Part shown: piece by piece, positions 57,424 to 64,000 of the stretch
Position numbering within the stretch: position 1 is the stretch's first letter
How the letters are laid out: every line of letters begins with the position of its first letter
Assembly (NCBI GenBank): GCA_964344055.1
Contig: CAYFLT010000006.1
Location: forward strand, 37,619 to 101,618
Origin: OFTM10 sp964344055
Lineage (GTDB): Bacteria > Actinomycetota > Acidimicrobiia > Acidimicrobiales > Aldehydirespiratoraceae
Direction of reading: 5' to 3'
DNA: 64,000 bases
The notes under the pieces: generated by a model
What the model saw: the letters and a program-made list of their open reading frames with translations, nothing else
Databases searched by the model: none
Told to the model about the DNA's origin: nothing
Position numbers and translations under genes: made by a program

Positions 57424-57876
57424 GGATCCTCCAAGAGGCTGCGGGCAGGAAGGGCACCGCAGAAAGGACGGTTTCGAGGTGGGGAAACCGTTGACGTCAG
57501 CGCACAACCGTAGGGTGGCCGAGGGGCCGCAACAACCAGGCGGAGACAACGGCGGGGGAGTGAATCCGGGTGTTTTGTGCACTCCGACCGGTCCGGCGTC
57601 GACCGGTACCGTGAATGACATCGTGGTAATTCGATCTTCCACGCATGTAATTCCTCACCAGAAAACGGCCCCTGAGCAGGACTTATCGGTCCTTCGCCGT
57701 TCCCAACTTGCGACCACGGTGGTTGTTGATAGGTTCGCCGCTCTACCGGACGGGCTACGGGTCTGGGTCACCCTCGTGTCGACCCTGGCTTCCCCTGTCC
57801 ACTTCGAGATCTGCCAGTACGAATCAGGCAGTCGTCCACACCTGTGGACGTTGCTGTGGAGACAGGATTGAACAGC
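57424..57876. promoter_or_regulatory. rpmH-dnaA intergenic region with DnaA boxes
   Basis: No gene is seen. It holds an inverted pair of DnaA-box-like sequences, TCGTCCACA (57832-57840) and TGTGGACGT (57843-57851), just before the likely dnaA start, plus a weak CTGTCCACT at about 57794. Slightly AT-richer stretches occur near 57605-57665. These suit divergent promoters with DnaA autoregulation; part of the origin could be here too. Confidence 0.5.
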
Positions 57877-59253
57877 GTGGACGAAGCTGGGGATGCGAGT
57901 GGTCTGTGGACCACCTGTGCGGCAAGCATCCGGGCCCAGGTGAGCGACGCGGTATGGCGCACCACCTTCAGCGGTGCGAAAGCGGTGGCCTTCGACGAAG
58001 GTGAGCTGGTCATCGTCGTACCCAACGGGCTGCAAAAGGAGCGGATCGAAGGTCGCTACCTCGGTCTGGTCCAGGATGCGATCGAGGAATCGAGCGCTGA
58101 CGTCACGGTCCGCGTCGAGATCGACACCGACTGGGACGACGTGGCATTCGACGTGCCGGCGGCCGATCTCCGGTCGCCGGACGATCCACCGCCCCAGCCC
58201 GGCCACATCGCCGGCCTGAGCCCGGCCCTATTCGACGAGAAGTTCACCTTCGAGCACTTCGTCATCGGACCATCGAACCGGTTCGCCCACGCGGCGGCGT
58301 TGTCGGTGGCCGAGGCACCCGCGGCGAGCTACAACCCCCTGTTCATCCACGGTGACTCGGGGCTGGGCAAGACCCACCTGCTTCGTGGCATCGCTCACTA
58401 CGTGGCCCACCACTACCCGACCTATCGGGTGCGCTACGTGTCCACCGAGACCTTCCTCAACGAGTTCGTCGAAGCCATCCGCACGAACGCGCTCCCCGAG
58501 TTCAAGCGCCGGTACCGGGACAACGACGTCCTGTTGATCGACGACATCCAGTTCATGGAGGGCAAGGACGGGCTCCAAGAAGAGTTCTTCCACACCTTCA
58601 ACGAGCTGCATCAGAACGACAAGCAGATCGTGCTGACGTCGGATCGCACTCCGGATGCCATGCCGACTCTCGAGGACCGCCTTCGAAGTCGGTTCAAGTG
58701 GGGGCTCATCACCGACATCCAGCGACCGGATCTCGAAACCCGTCTCGCCATCCTGCGCAAGAAGGGTGAGTCGAAGACGATCGAGATCCCCAACGACGTC
58801 TTGTCCTTCATCGCGGAGAACATCACCGACTCCATCCGGGAGCTCGAGGGCGCGCTGATCAAGGTGACCGCGTACGCGAACCTCACCCAGCAGCCGCTCA
58901 ACGTGGACCTCGCCTCGCTGGTACTCAGCGATCTCATCGCGAACGCCGAGAAGCCGCCGGTCACCGCAGAGCGGATCATCACGCTCACCGCGGAGATGTT
59001 CGGCTTCGATGTCGAACAGATCACCGGTGGGAGCCGTCGCCGGCCACTCGTCGACGCCCGCCAGGTGGCCATGTACGTCACCCGCAACATGACCGAACTC
59101 TCCTTCCCCGACATCGGCAAGGCCTTCGGCAACCGGGATCACACCACCGTGATGCACGCCTGCCGCAAGGTCGAAGCCCGGATGGGCGAACGGCAGCAGA
59201 TCTTCGACAAGGTCACCGAACTCCAGCACCGCCTCAACAACCCGACCTCCTGA
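57877..59253 (+). CDS. dnaA: Chromosomal replication initiator DnaA
   Basis: 458 residues. Domain I: LWTTCAASIRAQVSDAVWRT. AAA+ domain III: Walker A GDSGLGKTHLLRGIAHYVA, Walker B VLLIDDIQFMEGKDGLQEE, sensor region LTSDRTPDAMPTLEDRLRSR. DNA-binding domain IV: SRRRPLVDARQVAMYVTRNM and the signature FGNRDHTTVMHACRKVEARM. GTG 57877 is chosen because an AGGA lies nine bases before it; GTG 57844 and TTG 57868 are in frame but lie over or next to the upstream DnaA boxes. Binds oriC and loads DnaB, perhaps with DciA. Confidence 0.96.
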   Translation: MDEAGDASGLWTTCAASIRAQVSDAVWRTTFSGAKAVAFDEGELVIVVPNGLQKERIEGRYLGLVQDAIEESSADVTVRVEIDTDWDDVAFDVPAADLRSPDDPPPQPGHIAGLSPALFDEKFTFEHFVIGPSNRFAHAAALSVAEAPAASYNPLFIHGDSGLGKTHLLRGIAHYVAHHYPTYRVRYVSTETFLNEFVEAIRTNALPEFKRRYRDNDVLLIDDIQFMEGKDGLQEEFFHTFNELHQNDKQIVLTSDRTPDAMPTLEDRLRSRFKWGLITDIQRPDLETRLAILRKKGESKTIEIPNDVLSFIAENITDSIRELEGALIKVTAYANLTQQPLNVDLASLVLSDLIANAEKPPVTAERIITLTAEMFGFDVEQITGGSRRRPLVDARQVAMYVTRNMTELSFPDIGKAFGNRDHTTVMHACRKVEARMGERQQIFDKVTELQHRLNNPTS

Positions 59254-59490
59254 CCTTCGGGGTGGAAAGGCCTGGGGATCGCATGGGTACCGCCGGTGGA
59301 CGGACGAGGGAGATTCCCCCGTCATCCACGGTGACATCGATGTGGTTTCCGGCCACTGTGTTCAACAAGGGACACGGTGGGGACACCGATTCCGCGTCGT
59401 TTCAGGGCAAACTCCGCCCCATCCACAATCCACAGCCCCTATGGACTTCTATTATCTGGATTCCATACAACCTGGAGAAGTAATCCCATC
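59254..59490. other. oriC: dnaA-dnaN intergenic region, candidate oriC core
   Basis: 237 bases without a gene. DnaA-box-like 9-mers include CCATCCACA (59419-59427) and CAATCCACA (59426-59434), with TCATCCACG nearer to dnaA. An AT-rich stretch follows (about 59441-59475, ATGGACTTCTATTATCTGG), including TATTAT as a possible dnaN -10. In Actinobacteria the origin usually lies in this gap. Weak consensus of the boxes leaves this a candidate. Confidence 0.55.
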
Positions 59491-60591
59491 ATGGGTATGA
59501 AGTTCCGTTGCGAACGAGACGTCCTCGTCGAAGCACTCAGCGCCGCCGGTCGAGCAGTCACCACACGCGGGGGTGCACTTCCGGTTCTCGCCGGCGTCCA
59601 TCTCGACCTGACCGGCGATCAGCTCACCGTGACCGGGAGCGATCTCGATCTCACCATCTCCGTCGGAGTCGATGTGGCCGGGGGAGAGGATGGGGTGTCG
59701 GTCGTGCCCTCGAAGCTGGTGTCCGATGTGGTGCGATCCCTGCGTCCCGGTGCGGTGGACGTGTCGGTGGACGACGACGACCTGCGGATCGTGTCCGCGC
59801 CCTCGGAGTTCTCGATCCGCCTCATCCCGGCTGACGAGTTCCCTGAGTTGTCGAGTGCGAGCGGTGATGCCGTCACCCTCGATGCGGTGGAGTTCCGCGC
59901 CGCGATCGACCAGGTGGAGAAGGCGGCGTCGAGCGATGACGCCCGCCCGATTCTCACCGGTGTGCTCATGGCGGCCGAGGAGGATGGCCTGCGGCTCGTT
60001 TCGACCGACTCCTATCGCCTGTCGGTGCGGGATCTCGCCGGCACCTCGATCCTGGGCGAGGGTCAGAAGGTCCTCGTGCCGAGCCGGGCCCTGAAGGAAC
60101 TCTCCCGGGTCGTGGGCGATGCGGAGGAGATCACCCTGCGTCTCGGTGAACGAGACGCCGGATTCGAGGTTGGCGGGGTGTCGGTCACCACCCGCCTCAT
60201 CGAGGGTGATTTCCCGAACTACCGGGGTCTGATCCCCCAGAACCACCCGAACGCGCTCACCGTGGATCGTGAGACGCTGCTCGACGCGGTCCGGCGGGTT
60301 CGTCTCCTCGCGCAGGAGTCCACCCCGGTCCGGCTCGCGATGTCCGGCGACGGCCTCGAGTTGGTGGCGGTCACCCAGGACGTGGGGCAGGCGCACGAGG
60401 CGGTCGAGGCCAGCTATCGCGGCGAGGATCTCACCGTTGCGTTCAACCCGGAGTACCTCATCGACGGCATCGAGGTCGCGCCGGGTGACGAGATCACCCT
60501 GGAGACCGTCGATGAGCTCAAGCCGGCCCTGCTGAAGGCTGCCGACGACCCGAACTTCCTGTATCTCCTGATGCCGGTTCGGGTGAGCTGA
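59491..60591 (+). CDS. dnaN: DNA polymerase III beta subunit (sliding clamp)
   Basis: 366 residues, the usual three-domain clamp. N-terminal KFRCERDVLVEALSAAGRAV, GVHLDLTGDQLTVTGSDLDL, second domain VEKAASSDDARPILTGVLMA, third domain NPEYLIDGIEVAPGDEITLE and C-terminal DDPNFLYLLMPVRVS. ATG 59491 has GGAGAAG 11 bases upstream; ATG 59497 is an alternative. Follows dnaA and precedes recF by 10 bp. Confidence 0.96.
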   Translation: MGMKFRCERDVLVEALSAAGRAVTTRGGALPVLAGVHLDLTGDQLTVTGSDLDLTISVGVDVAGGEDGVSVVPSKLVSDVVRSLRPGAVDVSVDDDDLRIVSAPSEFSIRLIPADEFPELSSASGDAVTLDAVEFRAAIDQVEKAASSDDARPILTGVLMAAEEDGLRLVSTDSYRLSVRDLAGTSILGEGQKVLVPSRALKELSRVVGDAEEITLRLGERDAGFEVGGVSVTTRLIEGDFPNYRGLIPQNHPNALTVDRETLLDAVRRVRLLAQESTPVRLAMSGDGLELVAVTQDVGQAHEAVEASYRGEDLTVAFNPEYLIDGIEVAPGDEITLETVDELKPALLKAADDPNFLYLLMPVRVS

Positions 60592-60601
60592 ACCGGCGAC
60601 C

Positions 60602-61651
60602 GTGGAGATCCGGTCGCTCCATCTCACCAACTGGCGGTCCTACGAGTCCCTCGATCTGGAGTTCGGTCCCGGCCTCACCGCGATCGTGGGGGAGAACGGT
60701 CAGGGCAAGACGAACCTGCTGGAGGCGATCGCGTGGCTGGCCGGCCTCGGGTCGTTCCGCGGCGCACCCGACGATGCCCTGATCAGGCTCGGGGCGGCTT
60801 CTGCGGTGCTGCGCGCCACCACCCTCGGGCACGATGGGCGCGAGCAGCTGATCGAAGCGGAACTCCCTCGGGTCGGACGCAATCGGATCCAGGTGAACCG
60901 CCAGCGGCTGGCGCGTATGAGCGACCTCCTCGGCGTCGTCCAGGTCACGGTCTTCTCCCCCGACGACCTCGAGCTCGTGAAGGGTGGTCCCGCCCTGCGC
61001 CGTGGATGGATCGACGCGGCGCTGGCCGCCCGGCACCCGAAGCACGCCGCCCTGCGGTCCGATCTCGAGCGCGTCCTGAAACAGCGCAACGCCCTGCTGC
61101 GGTCCGCCGGCGGACGACTCGATGCCGATGCGGAATTCACCCTCGACGTCTGGGACAACAAGCTCACCGAGACCGGTGAGACACTGCGCTCGGCGCGGGT
61201 GGGACTGCTCACCGAGATGTCGCCGAAGCTCGCCGCGTCCTACGACGCGGTGGCACGAAAGCCCGCCCACGTGGAGGCGAGCTACGAAAGCAGTTGGGGC
61301 GACGATCTGGGCGCGGCCCTGGTGGCCGCGCGGGATCTCGACGTTCGTCGCGGGGTGACCACCGTCGGCCCGCAGCGCGACGAGATCCTCTTGACCATCG
61401 GCGGTGCCCCGGCGCGCACCCACGCCTCTCAGGGCGAGCAGCGTTCACTCGCGCTTGCGTTGCGGCTCGCCGCGGACGCCGTGGTGCGGGAGGGTGGAGC
61501 GGGGGAGCCGATCCTGCTGCTCGACGACGTGTTCTCAGAGCTCGATCCCCATCGCGCCGCCGCACTGCTCGATGCGTTGCCCCGTCCCGAGGCCACACCT
61601 GATCAGGTGATCCATGTGCACTCCGGAACCGCGTCACCGTCCGAGCCGTGA
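60602..61651 (+). CDS. recF: DNA replication and repair protein RecF
   Basis: 349-residue SMC-like ATPase of recombination repair. Walker A LTAIVGENGQGKTNLLEAIA (residues 27-46), signature HASQGEQRSLALALRLAADA, Walker B PILLLDDVFSELDPHRAAAL. The N-terminal IRSLHLTNWRSYESLDLEFG is the family start. GTG 60602. It is shorter than RecF of E. coli by few residues only. DciA overlaps its end as GTGA. Confidence 0.94.
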   Translation: MEIRSLHLTNWRSYESLDLEFGPGLTAIVGENGQGKTNLLEAIAWLAGLGSFRGAPDDALIRLGAASAVLRATTLGHDGREQLIEAELPRVGRNRIQVNRQRLARMSDLLGVVQVTVFSPDDLELVKGGPALRRGWIDAALAARHPKHAALRSDLERVLKQRNALLRSAGGRLDADAEFTLDVWDNKLTETGETLRSARVGLLTEMSPKLAASYDAVARKPAHVEASYESSWGDDLGAALVAARDLDVRRGVTTVGPQRDEILLTIGGAPARTHASQGEQRSLALALRLAADAVVREGGAGEPILLLDDVFSELDPHRAAALLDALPRPEATPDQVIHVHSGTASPSEP

Positions 61652-61971
61652 ACGACACCCCGGGCGCGCGCTCCTCGTCTCCCCGGAAGCTGGGACACAG
61701 CCTCGATCGCCTACTCGGGTCGCTCAACGCGCCGACCGTCGATGTGCTCGACGCGGTGTTCGGACGGTGGGAGGAGATCATCGGGCCCGATCTCGCCAAG
61801 CACACCCGTCCGGCGTCGATCGACGGCGAGAAGCTGGTGGTCGTGGCCGATGATCCGGCGTGGGCGAGTGAGCTCCGATGGCTCGAGAACGAGCTGCTCC
61901 AGCGGGTCTCGGCGGTGTCGGGAAGCGACCGTCTCACCGGTGTGATCGTGCGCGTACAGCGGCGCGAATGA
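61648..61971 (+). CDS. dciA: DciA-like protein (DUF721), helicase-operator candidate
   Basis: 107 residues. The N-terminus has a basic RSSSPRKLGHSLDRLLGSLN, and the KH-like DUF721 core is VFGRWEEIIGPDLAKHTRPA followed by KLVVVADDPAWASELRWLEN and VRVQRRE. DciA loads or activates DnaB in bacteria that lack DnaC/DnaI. The gene is a fixed member of dnaN-recF-dciA-gyrB in Actinobacteria. GTG overlaps the recF stop. Confidence 0.85.
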   Translation: MNDTPGARSSSPRKLGHSLDRLLGSLNAPTVDVLDAVFGRWEEIIGPDLAKHTRPASIDGEKLVVVADDPAWASELRWLENELLQRVSAVSGSDRLTGVIVRVQRRE

Positions 61972-61986
61972 CACCCGTGTAACTGG

Positions 61987-61992
61987 TAGGCT
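61987..61992 (+). promoter_or_regulatory. Probable promoter -10 upstream of the gyrB leader ORF
   Basis: TAGGCT (TANNNT), nine bases before GTG 62002, like the leaderless promoters of other genes here. Confidence 0.4.
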
Positions 61993-62001
61993 GGAGGGAC
62001 C

Positions 62002-62100
62002 GTGATCGGGCCTCTGGACCAGCGCGAACCCCGCGTCTCGACCCCTCCTGAAACCCTGACTTTTGCTTGCCGCAGCAGGGGTTTCGGTGGCCCGAAGTGA
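62002..62100 (+). CDS. Putative 32-residue leader peptide upstream of gyrB
   Basis: A short frame starting at GTG 62002 and ending at TGA 62098-62100. It begins MIGPLDQREPRVST and ends CRSRGFGGPK. A TANNNT box nine bases upstream would make it leaderless. Its stop overlaps the in-frame upstream gyrB GTG (62097) as GTGA. A hairpin (GAAACCC...GGGTTTC, about 62050-62086) lies within it. It may be a regulatory leader or only chance. Confidence 0.35.
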   Translation: MIGPLDQREPRVSTPPETLTFACRSRGFGGPK

Positions 62101-62174
62101 CGGCGGACGGCGAGCTGAATCCCCCGGACCAGTCCCCGCCGGACGGGGAGGGTTCTGTCTCGAAGGAGTCGGAC

Positions 62175-64000
62175 GTGACCACGACGAGTGAGTCTTCCTA
62201 TGGCGCCCAGGACATCACGGTTCTCGAGGGCCTCGAAGCCGTCCGCAAGCGCCCCGGCATGTACATCGGTTCCACCGGTCCCACCGGTCTGCACCATCTG
62301 GTGTGGGAGGTGGTCGACAACGCGGTCGACGAGGCCATGGCGGGCCACTGCACGCGGATCGATGTCACCCTCACCGCCGACGGCGCATGTGAGGTGATCG
62401 ACGACGGGCGGGGCATCCCGGTCGACGTCCACCCGAAGTACGACGACATGAGCGCCGCCGAGGTCGTGCTCACGGTGTTGCACGCGGGCGGCAAGTTCGG
62501 CGGCGAGGGCTACAAGGTCTCCGGTGGGCTCCACGGCGTCGGCGTGTCGGTGGTGAACGCCCTGTCACAGCGAGTCGAGGTCGAGATCGACCGCGAGGGC
62601 GTCCGCCATTCGATGTCGTTCGCCGATGGCGGAGAGCTGCGGGATCGGCTCAGCCCCATCGGGGAGTCCCCGATGGTCGACGGCGAACCCCGCACCGGCA
62701 CCACGGTGCGGTTCTGGCCGGACCCCCTGATCTTCGACGAGGTCGTGTTCCGGTTCCAGACCCTCCTCGAACGCTTCCAGATGATGGCGTTTCTCAACCG
62801 TGGTCTGGAGATCCGTGTGCGCGATCAGCGCTCCGAAGCCACCGATGAGGAGAACGGCTGGACCTCCTTCTGCTACGAGGGCGGCATCATCGACTTCGTC
62901 CGACACGTCAACAACTCCAAAGAAGCGCTGTTCGACGCGGTCGGCTTCTTCGACGGCGCGGAGGAGATCGACGGCAACGCCCACGAGGTCGAGATCGCGT
63001 TCCAGTGGAACACCGGCTTCAACAGCGACGGCATGCACAGCTTCGCCAACGGCATCGCCACCCTCGAGGGCGGCATGCACGAGCAGGGCTTCCGCACCGC
63101 CCTCACCCGCACGGTGAACGCCTATGCCCGAGACAAGGGCATCCTGAAGGAGAAGGACGACAACCTGACCGGCGAAGACATCCGGGAGGGGCTCACGGCC
63201 ATCATCTCCGCCCGCATCGGTGAACCCCAGTTCGAGGGGCAGACCAAATCGAAGCTCGGCAACGTGTCGATGCGTTCGCTGGTGGAACGGGTGACCAACG
63301 AGCGGATGGCCGAATGGCTCGAGGAGCACCCCGGTGAGGCGAAGGCGCTGGTCACCAAGGCCACAAACGCCGCGCGCGCTCGGGTTGCCGCAGCCGATGC
63401 GCGCAAGGCAATCCGGTCCAAGTCGTTGCTCGACGGTGCCGGCATGCCCGACAAGCTGAAGGACTGCTCGGCGAAGGAACCCGAGCGGCGCGAGCTCTTC
63501 ATCGTCGAGGGTGACTCGGCCGGCGGTTCCGCGGTTCGGGCGCGTGATCCCGAGACCCAGGCGATCCTGCCGATCCGCGGCAAGCTCATCAACGTCGAGA
63601 AAGCGCGCCTGGACAAAGTGCTCCAGAACCGGGAAATCCGCACCATGATCACCGCAGTCGGAACCGGTATTGGAACCGGAGATGGTGAGGGAGCTTTCAA
63701 CCCGGACAAATTGCGCTACCACAAGGTCATCATCATGACGGATGCCGACGTGGACGGATCGCACATTCGCACCCTCCTGCTGACTTTTTTCTACCGTCAG
63801 ATGCCGGAACTCATTGAGAAGGGCTATCTCTATATTGCCCAGCCACCCCTTTACCGCCTGAAGAGGGGGAACAGCCAGGTCTATCTGAAAGACGACCGGG
63901 CACTTGAGGATTCCCTCATAAACGGTGCCCTGGATGAAGTCATCCTGACCCTGTACGACGGCACCCAGCGGGCTGGTCAGGATCTAAAGGATCTTATCGA
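62175..64000 (+). CDS. gyrB: DNA gyrase subunit B (partial; 3' end looks foreign)
   Basis: ATP-dependent type II topoisomerase subunit. GHKL motifs: LEGLEAVRKRPGMYIGSTGP, VDNAVDEAMAGH, CEVIDDGRGIPVDVHPKYDD, GGLHGVGVSVVNALS. TOPRIM: ELFIVEGDSAGGSA and DADVDGSHIRTLLL. GTG 62175 has AAGGAG six bases upstream; GTG 62097 is in frame and coupled to the leader ORF. The frame is open at the window end (about 608 codons). From about 63640 the base composition falls and the protein (PDKLRYHKVIIMTDADVDGS, then YRQMPELIEKGYLYIAQPPL) reads like a proteobacterial GyrB, with a loop of the alphaproteobacterial type. Confidence 0.9.
   Translation, partial: MTTTSESSYGAQDITVLEGLEAVRKRPGMYIGSTGPTGLHHLVWEVVDNAVDEAMAGHCTRIDVTLTADGACEVIDDGRGIPVDVHPKYDDMSAAEVVLTVLHAGGKFGGEGYKVSGGLHGVGVSVVNALSQRVEVEIDREGVRHSMSFADGGELRDRLSPIGESPMVDGEPRTGTTVRFWPDPLIFDEVVFRFQTLLERFQMMAFLNRGLEIRVRDQRSEATDEENGWTSFCYEGGIIDFVRHVNNSKEALFDAVGFFDGAEEIDGNAHEVEIAFQWNTGFNSDGMHSFANGIATLEGGMHEQGFRTALTRTVNAYARDKGILKEKDDNLTGEDIREGLTAIISARIGEPQFEGQTKSKLGNVSMRSLVERVTNERMAEWLEEHPGEAKALVTKATNAARARVAAADARKAIRSKSLLDGAGMPDKLKDCSAKEPERRELFIVEGDSAGGSAVRARDPETQAILPIRGKLINVEKARLDKVLQNREIRTMITAVGTGIGTGDGEGAFNPDKLRYHKVIIMTDADVDGSHIRTLLLTFFYRQMPELIEKGYLYIAQPPLYRLKRGNSQVYLKDDRALEDSLINGALDEVILTLYDGTQRAGQDLKDLI
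63640..64000. other. Suspected chimeric or foreign gyrB segment
   Basis: The last ~350 bases have more AT-rich codons (GGA, ATT, TTT, CTA, AAA, ATA) than the rest of gyrB. Protein motifs after GTGIG match proteobacterial rather than actinobacterial GyrB. The change falls in a highly conserved stretch, where reads of different species could be joined. Confidence 0.6.

Noticed and set aside
1..64000. Prophage, insertion sequence, integrase or restriction/defence system
   Set aside because: No transposase, integrase, phage structural or defence motifs were seen in any gene; the accessory part is metabolic.

Overview
The window is high-GC actinobacterial DNA, most likely a marine Acidimicrobiia-type genome recovered as a draft or metagenomic scaffold. 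The support is the order of the origin-flanking housekeeping genes, which largely matches Mycobacterium (rpsF-ssb-rpsR-rplI-dnaB; pcnA, DUF6049, SigM, trxB-trxA, CwlM, parBA-rsmG-jag-yidC-yidD-rnpA-rpmH-dnaA-dnaN-recF-DciA-gyrB). Actinobacterial families (DUF5318, DUF6049, CwlM) and many leaderless TANNNT promoters agree with this. Three N runs (1148-1157, 4751-4850, 9162-9171) mark scaffold gaps. The last ~350 bases, inside gyrB, look proteobacterial and suggest a chimeric join.

Layout. 1-4.4 kb: ribosomal/replication operon on the minus strand (rpsF, ssb, rpsR, rplI, then dnaB and a membrane-anchored unknown). 4.4-5 kb: a 65-bp tandem palindromic repeat with an assembly gap. 5-10 kb: GTP cyclohydrolase II, an amidohydrolase, a GNAT protein, and an MFS exporter with its TetR regulator behind a double operator. 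10-30.7 kb: a catabolic island. A minus-strand series from 27.6 down to 10.8 kb encodes a VOC protein, a cupin, HyuA/HyuB-like proteins, an acyl-CoA synthetase-like ligase, a Rieske oxygenase, a BMP-type nucleoside ABC importer, an aldo/keto reductase, an MDR dehydrogenase, an O-methyltransferase and an amidohydrolase. A second Rieske oxygenase, a SnoaL-like protein, a FadR/FCD-type GntR regulator and two more VOC proteins flank it. A 13-15 bp palindrome (core TGGTCNGACCA) lies in front of all three VOC promoters and of the regulator itself, so the island looks like one regulon for uptake and breakdown of a nucleobase-like or other N-heterocyclic compound (inference).

30.7-42.2 kb: general metabolism. 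This includes a histidine phosphatase, an MBL-fold Tat lipoprotein, phosphofructokinase with PPi-type signature residues, L-asparaginase, three-subunit transhydrogenase pntA1-pntA2-pntB (pntB has an apparent one-base frameshift), panB, a PGPGW membrane protein, DUF5318, a methyltransferase, CCA-adding enzyme and an HDAC-family deacetylase. 42.2-52 kb: a cell-envelope/stress block (GNAT, DUF6049, DegV, a membrane Ser/Thr kinase whose ectodomain resembles the C-terminus of mycobacterial MviN, a SigM-like sigma factor with its probable anti-sigma factor, trxB, trxA, CwlM-like protein). No MurJ flippase is seen here.

52-64 kb: the chromosome origin region, with parB/parA, a perfect parS, rsmG, jag, yidC, yidD, rnpA, rpmH, dnaA, dnaN, recF, DciA and gyrB. 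DnaA-box clusters lie on both sides of dnaA, and further boxes lie downstream of cwlM and in the dnaB leader. No tRNA, rRNA, CRISPR array, insertion sequence or prophage was recognised.
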